Shown: positions 59,267-64,000 of the stretch, piece after piece | Layout: each line of letters opens with the position of its first letter | Position numbering within the stretch: the first letter of the stretch is position 1 | From: Branchiostoma belcheri | Lineage: Eukaryota; Chordata; Leptocardii; Amphioxiformes; Branchiostomatidae | Length of the DNA stretch: 64,000 nt | Assembly: GCF_001625305.1 (NCBI RefSeq) | Contig: NW_017804465.1 | Location: 301,826 to 365,825 of the forward strand | Direction of reading: 5' to 3' | Notes under the pieces: model-generated | Databases searched by the model: none | Seen by the model: the letters and a program-made list of their open reading frames with translations, nothing else | Told to the model about the DNA's origin: nothing | Translations under genes and position numbers: made by a program

Positions 59267-61966
59267 CACAACACACGTTGTAACCGTGAAATCAAACTGT
59301 AATCTGTATTGTAAAGTTGGGAGTTTTTTCTTCTTCTTGAACGAGTTTGACTATGACATTCCTGCATCTTGCCACTTGAAAATGATCGAGAAAATCAAGG
59401 AACAAAAAATCTAGCATAGATTTCTAACAGTACTGATTGACTTTGGCGTTTTAATCCATCAGAGTGACCTTTGTCTTGATCTGTTTTAAACTTTTCTCAG
59501 ATGTATAAGCATAAATTGTTGCAGTGACTTTTTCTCAGTCCCAGACAACACTGTAAGAATTATCACACCAAGACTGTTGCCTTGTGGGGAGGCAGCGAAC
59601 AATGTAAGACCTGGTATTCTTTACCTTTGACCTCTATAGGGGCTGATGTTGAGTTTGGGGTTGTCTGATATTATTACCCAGAATTCCTTCTTGCTGGTAA
59701 TGTAAATCTGTGGGTTCAGCAAGAGGAGGTTTTGTCTTGACCTGACATTAATGTACAGCAATCTTAATAATGATGGAACTTTAGTCCATTCTGCCCTGTG
59801 AGGGCTTCTCAAGGAAATCAAAATGTATTCTTTTAACGACTGTACATGACCTTGGGGCACTCAGCGCTTTGTGACAATGAGTCGACCTTGACTTCCAATG
59901 TGGATGCCGACGCTCGTGGCACGATACTTCAGTGTACAGAACTCTAATTTATTGGACTTGCCAGTTGTATGTACAAACGTTTGGATGTGCTGTCCGTGTG
60001 ATGATGATGTCTTCTTGCATGCGAGCCACGCAATACTCTCACGTAAATCGACGCAGTGATCGTTGTGCTGTACGTTAACACCCAACCATTGTAACCATGC
60101 ACATTTATACAGAAAAAAAAAGATACATCATAAAGGAAAGGAGAAAAAAAGAGGGAAAAAAATCAAAAGTTTTTTTACTGGAGTTGAAGCAAGAAACGTG
60201 TAGAAAAGTAGGTAAAGATGATGAAAGCTAGGTAACGGACCGCTCAGGTGTGTTAGTGATAACATTTGTTGTCCACTCGAGGGATGTTTCCTCATTCCAG
60301 TGATATTGTGACGTTGGTAAGACATAAATATCATGTAGTTCTGATGGCCACTGTATGGGATCAGATACGGAGAACATTTCATTTCAGAAATCTACTGTAA
60401 TCAGAGAGTCTTTCCATAAATGTGTGAGATACAAATACACCTGTATTATCTAAACTCGATGTTGCAAAAGTTTGTTTCAGGGTATAGTCGTTTTTTTATG
60501 GAAAGCAGTCCTATCGTGTTTGAGAGCAGCAGGGTCTGCTGAGTTTTTTGCATTTTTTAGTCACTGAAAATGAATTTATTATGGACAGTTTATTGTCTTT
60601 CCCTGAAGGTCATTAGATTGACCTTGGAGACATCAGTGTTACTGAGGATTGTTAAGTCATGAATTTATTCCGTAGTACATCAATTTTACATGCTACAAAT
60701 GTGTCCATGTCTTTGAAATCCAAAGGATATGAATTCTATGAATGATGAAGGAATCTTGACTTGAATATCGAGTAGAAATGCTGCTTATGAAATTTGCAAT
60801 TTGTGATTTATATGTTGGAATTTGAAACTTTATTGTATTTACCACCTTTTCAAACTGATATGATGCAACTTGATTGTTTTATAGTTTGTTGGTTATGCAC
60901 ATTTTCTTATTAATTAATTTTGGGAAAACCAGTATATGGGATTGTTGGACAACTGGGCTTTTCCTGATCAACTTCATACTTCTCCCCAGTCGACGTAACT
61001 GAAAACTGGTATCAGTAATTGGGAGTAGGTACGGAGAAACTTACAGAACTATCATTGAATGATCTTCCTTTCTTTGCAGTGGTGTACGCAATGTACAAGT
61101 AGGCTTCCTGACAACAGGACACTCATGAGTATGTTACACTTGATATAACACTGAAATCAGTATGAACAGCAGACAGTACTTTATTTGACAGAAAGTGGTC
61201 ATCATAGCTGCAAGTATACATTGTTCTCATGTGCACTGTAATATTATAACATGTAGGCATAAGTGTGTGCCCATGCTGCACTCCCCTACTTAACCTTGAA
61301 GATGGTATAATCCCACTGGCGACCAATCAGGAGATAGTACTACTGGGGATGTAACCCTACCCATGGCGACCATGTTTGCTGTTGCTAGGTGACATGATGA
61401 TGCTATCATTTAGTTGGTGTTGTGGAAAAAGTTTCTAGCTGCGTTTGCAAGTCCTGCCCATGATTATCCCTTAGCCATAGCAACCATATTACCATTATTG
61501 CAACCTCTGCTGTCCTGTTGGCAAACTTTGTGCACAACACTTGCTACATAATTAGCATCATCAGTCATCTACATGTATGGCATTTGTAGTATTCTCCCGG
61601 GTAGCCTTTTGGCACTGTAGACTTGGACCAGGTAGGCCACAGGGAGAAGATTAAATATTCTTACTTGTGATTGACATGTTAAGACTTTACAATTGTTAGA
61701 ACATCAGACAGATTTAACCAGTGCTGGATGCCATAAGAGATTGTCAGAAAAATGGGTTATTTTATTAGACCACAACTGCAACTCTGACGTAATGTTAATA
61801 TATATATGATTGTGCATATCATTTCTGCAGAATTCTTGCCAAGCCTGGTGAACAGAACATAATGACGAAATCCCATCCTGGTTACCACAGAAACAGTTGC
61901 TAGGGACAGTCAGGAGTTGTGAGAAGGTAGGGGAAGGCAGTATGTTGCACAAACTGTCACAATAAA
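59267..61966 (+). other. KIDINS220: KIDINS220 3' UTR, end uncertain
   Basis: AT-rich, no convincing reading frame. I found no AATAAA between the stop codon and 61961; an ATTAAA variant occurs at 61650-61655 and AATAAA at 61961-61966. The 3' UTR is therefore either about 2.4-2.7 kb or uses a variant signal closer in. Confidence 0.45.
61961..61966 (+). promoter_or_regulatory. First AATAAA after the KIDINS220 stop
   Basis: The first canonical polyadenylation hexamer after the stop codon, followed within 40 bp by a GT-containing stretch. Two further AATAAA at 62368-62373 and 62794-62799 lie inside or beside transposon sequence and are less likely for this gene. Confidence 0.4.
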
Positions 61967-62153
61967 CATCACGTGTACATGAACACTCCTGGCTATGTTT
62001 CTTCCCTCACTGTCAAAACACTGATTTTAACGAACTGAATCTAGCAGACCAGGTTATTACTATGTGGAAGTCAGACACTTGGCTACATCTCCTTTCACAT
62101 TTCAAATCAAGTCAAAGAACATTGAAGAGATTCATTTGTCATGTAAAGATACA

Positions 62154-62704
62154 GTTACTAACGTTAGTGAATTCTTTCATCAGTGACAACTTGGAAGGAT
62201 AAGGAAACATTAACCTCCAAATTTTCGATGGCTATCAGTCCATCTTGTTCACAGAGTGGCCTAATCTCGTGAGAGCGCGAGGGGAACTTGTTAGGGAAGC
62301 GAGTGTGGGAGCCCCGGCATACAAGTAGGATGGTACCCAGGCTAGTGTATATGTGATGTTCCCACCAAATAAAAGCCATTCGTACGATGATTGAGTCAAA
62401 ATTTTATAATGTAGGAACCTTGTTTTTTTTTGGCCCGCCTTGTTTTTTTCCGCCCGCTCGCATTAGATTTGGAGTCTGCAGAGGATGTCATCCATAAAAT
62501 TTAGTTGCTGTGGCCTTACCCTTACTCCGGAGGGAGGCAACAGGGGGTGGGGCCCGGCAGACCGATGCAAGTCTCGGGCCTAGTCTCACGCTCTCGCGAG
62601 ATTAGGCCACTCCTTGAACAAGATGGACTGATAGCCATCGAAAATTTGGAGGTTAGTATCCTTATCCTTCCAAGTTGTCACTGATGAAAGAATTCACTAG
62701 TAAC
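62154..62704. mobile_element. Long foldback element, arms of about 125 bp
   Basis: The left arm (TAGTGAATTCTTTCATCAGT, GACAACTTGGAAGGATAAGG, CCTCCAAATTTTCGATGGCT, ATCAGTCCATCTTGTTCA) is mirrored at 62577-62700 (AACAAGATGGACTGATAGCC, CTTATCCTTCCAAGTTGTCA, ACTGATGAAAGAATTCACTA). The centre includes AATAAA at 62368 and a Tourist-like right end at 62486-62515. CAAGTCAAAGAA occurs on both sides (62108 and 62705) but not directly next to the left arm. Confidence 0.8.
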
Positions 62705-62826
62705 CAAGTCAAAGAAGTACTTAAAGTTGTTGTGAGTCTTGATTCTGTATTATAATTATAATAATTTTTCCACTGGCTTATATTTGTTGTGTCAATAAAG
62801 AATCTGTGTATATCATGCCCGTAGCC

Positions 62827-63529
62827 GGGTTTCCGGAAAAGGCTGTGCTGTGCATGTGCATGTGCTGTGCCCCTCTTCAGGGCCCCAAGCCATCACATGT
62901 TCAAGCTGCATTATGTAACTTTTTACGCAAAAATTTGAAATATTCCAATTATATACTAAATTTTGGTGTTATCAACAGTTAGTATCACTTTTCAACATAT
63001 TTGTGTCATTACATGTATTTCACATTTCTGAGGTATAATTTGTGCATTCAAACAGTTCTTGTTCACTTCCCGGTGCCACCGGTTTGCCTACCATAATTTT
63101 TGTTAGTCTCCCCCGGGGGAGTTGGCCGGCCATATTGGGTCCTGCAAGCAAGCTGGACCCTCTATGGAAGGCCAACTCCTCTGGCCAATGATGTTCCCCT
63201 TAGCCGATTTCTACTATTTATTCAGTCTGAAAAGCAGTCTGGTGGAGACTCATAATTATGTGCGGTGTGGCCAGAGATTTGAATAGAAGATTCATCGGAC
63301 ACAGTTTTGTAAGCTTACAAGGAACAAGGATGTTGTATTTTTTTGTTGCTGAGTATTATTCTCATACTAAAGGGTTAAGTCAACGTCCTATGTAAAGAAA
63401 AGAATGGAAGATATATACTTTTCGTACTGTCAAAAAGTCACATAATGCCCCTTTAACATGTGATGGCTTGGGGCCCTGAAGAGGGGCACTGCACATGCAC
63501 ATGCACAGCACAGCCTTTTCCGGAAACCC
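62827..63529. mobile_element. 703-bp foldback element with 9-bp target duplication
   Basis: Ends GGGTTTCCGGAAAAGGCTG and CAGCCTTTTCCGGAAACCC continue as imperfect inverted repeats of about 72 bp through GGGCCCCAAGCCATCACATG. CCCGTAGCC flanks both sides (62818-62826 and 63530-63538), giving a 9-bp duplication. It sits inside the end of a CCCGTAGCCAGG element. Its interior (63104-63250) holds a reversed TAGTCTCCACCAGACT-type piece. Confidence 0.85.
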
Positions 63530-63770
63530 CCCGTAGCCAGGAATTCCCACTGCTTGAGTTGAGGGACCAGCAGCGCCGAAGGCGCGAGGTTCCAAGGGGG
63601 TTCGGGGGCATGCTCCCCGGGAAATTTTGGAAGAAAAAAAAAGAACCTTCTGAAATGGCATTTCCTGCGTTTTTTTAGAGGATTTCAAAGAACTTCAAGA
63701 ACCTTTGGATAAAAAGTGGACCTTTGAGCCTTGTGCAGGTACAGCCAAGGTACTTGAGGTGGAGAGTTTG
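63530..63770. mobile_element. CCCGTAGCCAGG element, second copy, interrupted
   Basis: GTAGCCAGGAATTCCCACTG, CGCCGAAGGCGCGAGGTTCC, GGGGGCATGCTCCCCGGGAA and AAAAAGTGGACCTTTGAGCC parallel 5691-6015. Its left tip (62814-62826) is separated by the 703-bp insertion. Confidence 0.75.
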
Positions 63771-63887
63771 AACTTTCCCGTGCGGGAACTGTGACACTTT
63801 GAGCCTTGTGCAGGTAGCTCCCTTGTGGGGGGGGGGGTGTCGTGGAGAGGTTTTGCGCTCCCTTCTCTCCGCCAGAAACAAACTAGT

Positions 63888-64000
63888 CTCCACCAGACTT
63901 CTTTTGTGGGGTGAATAAATCGTAGAAATCGGCCTAAAAAGGGTATTAATTGGCCAGAGAAGGTAGCCGGCAAGAGAAGCTCCATTTCCCCGCCAAGACA
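63888..64000. mobile_element. TAGTCTCCACCAGACTT element, cut by window end
   Basis: TAGTCTCCACCAGACTTCTT followed by CGTAGAAATCGGCC and TTGGCCAGAGAAGGTAGCCG is a diverged relative of the TAGCCTCTACCAGGCTT family (shared GTAGAAAT(T/C)GGCC). Confidence 0.6.

Overview
The window is animal nuclear DNA: AT-rich, with split genes, GT-AG introns and many small DNA transposons. The exons read as one gene very close to vertebrate KIDINS220/ARMS. The intron content (Tourist-like and foldback MITEs, TTAA-flanked repeats, very frequent TACATGTA palindromes) together with a vertebrate-like protein suggests an invertebrate deuterostome. A lancelet (Branchiostoma) is my best guess; the species is inference.

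Positions 1-6938 contain no exon I can support and are probably intron. They hold Tourist-like elements, a pair of near-identical 660-bp TTAA-flanked repeats, and a CCCGTAGCCAGG inverted-repeat element. The start codon and the first two ankyrin repeats of the gene must lie to the left of the window.

From 6939 to 22618 come 25 exons: nine 99-bp ankyrin exons, a tenth closing the ankyrin stack, the KAP P-loop NTPase domain with Walker A, four membrane segments and Walker B, the conserved post-KAP region, and three small phase 1-1 exons that look like optional cassettes. An intron of about 33 kb (22619-55657) follows. It contains a compact 150-codon reading frame with a TATA-like box (35397-35936), which may be a nested gene or alternative first exon, and an 87-bp in-frame candidate cassette exon at 51368-51454. 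Four last exons (55658-59266) encode a SAM-like domain and a long Ser-rich tail ending in the PDZ-type ligand ETVL. Joined, the 29 exons give 1841 residues without an internal stop. No AATAAA occurs until 61961.

The gene has a history of local exon-edge duplication: decayed extra copies of exon ends sit next to the real exons at 12931-13016, 17889-17957 and 56722-56975. From about 61.9 kb to the end the window is mostly transposon sequence, including a 703-bp foldback element with a 9-bp target duplication inserted into an older element.
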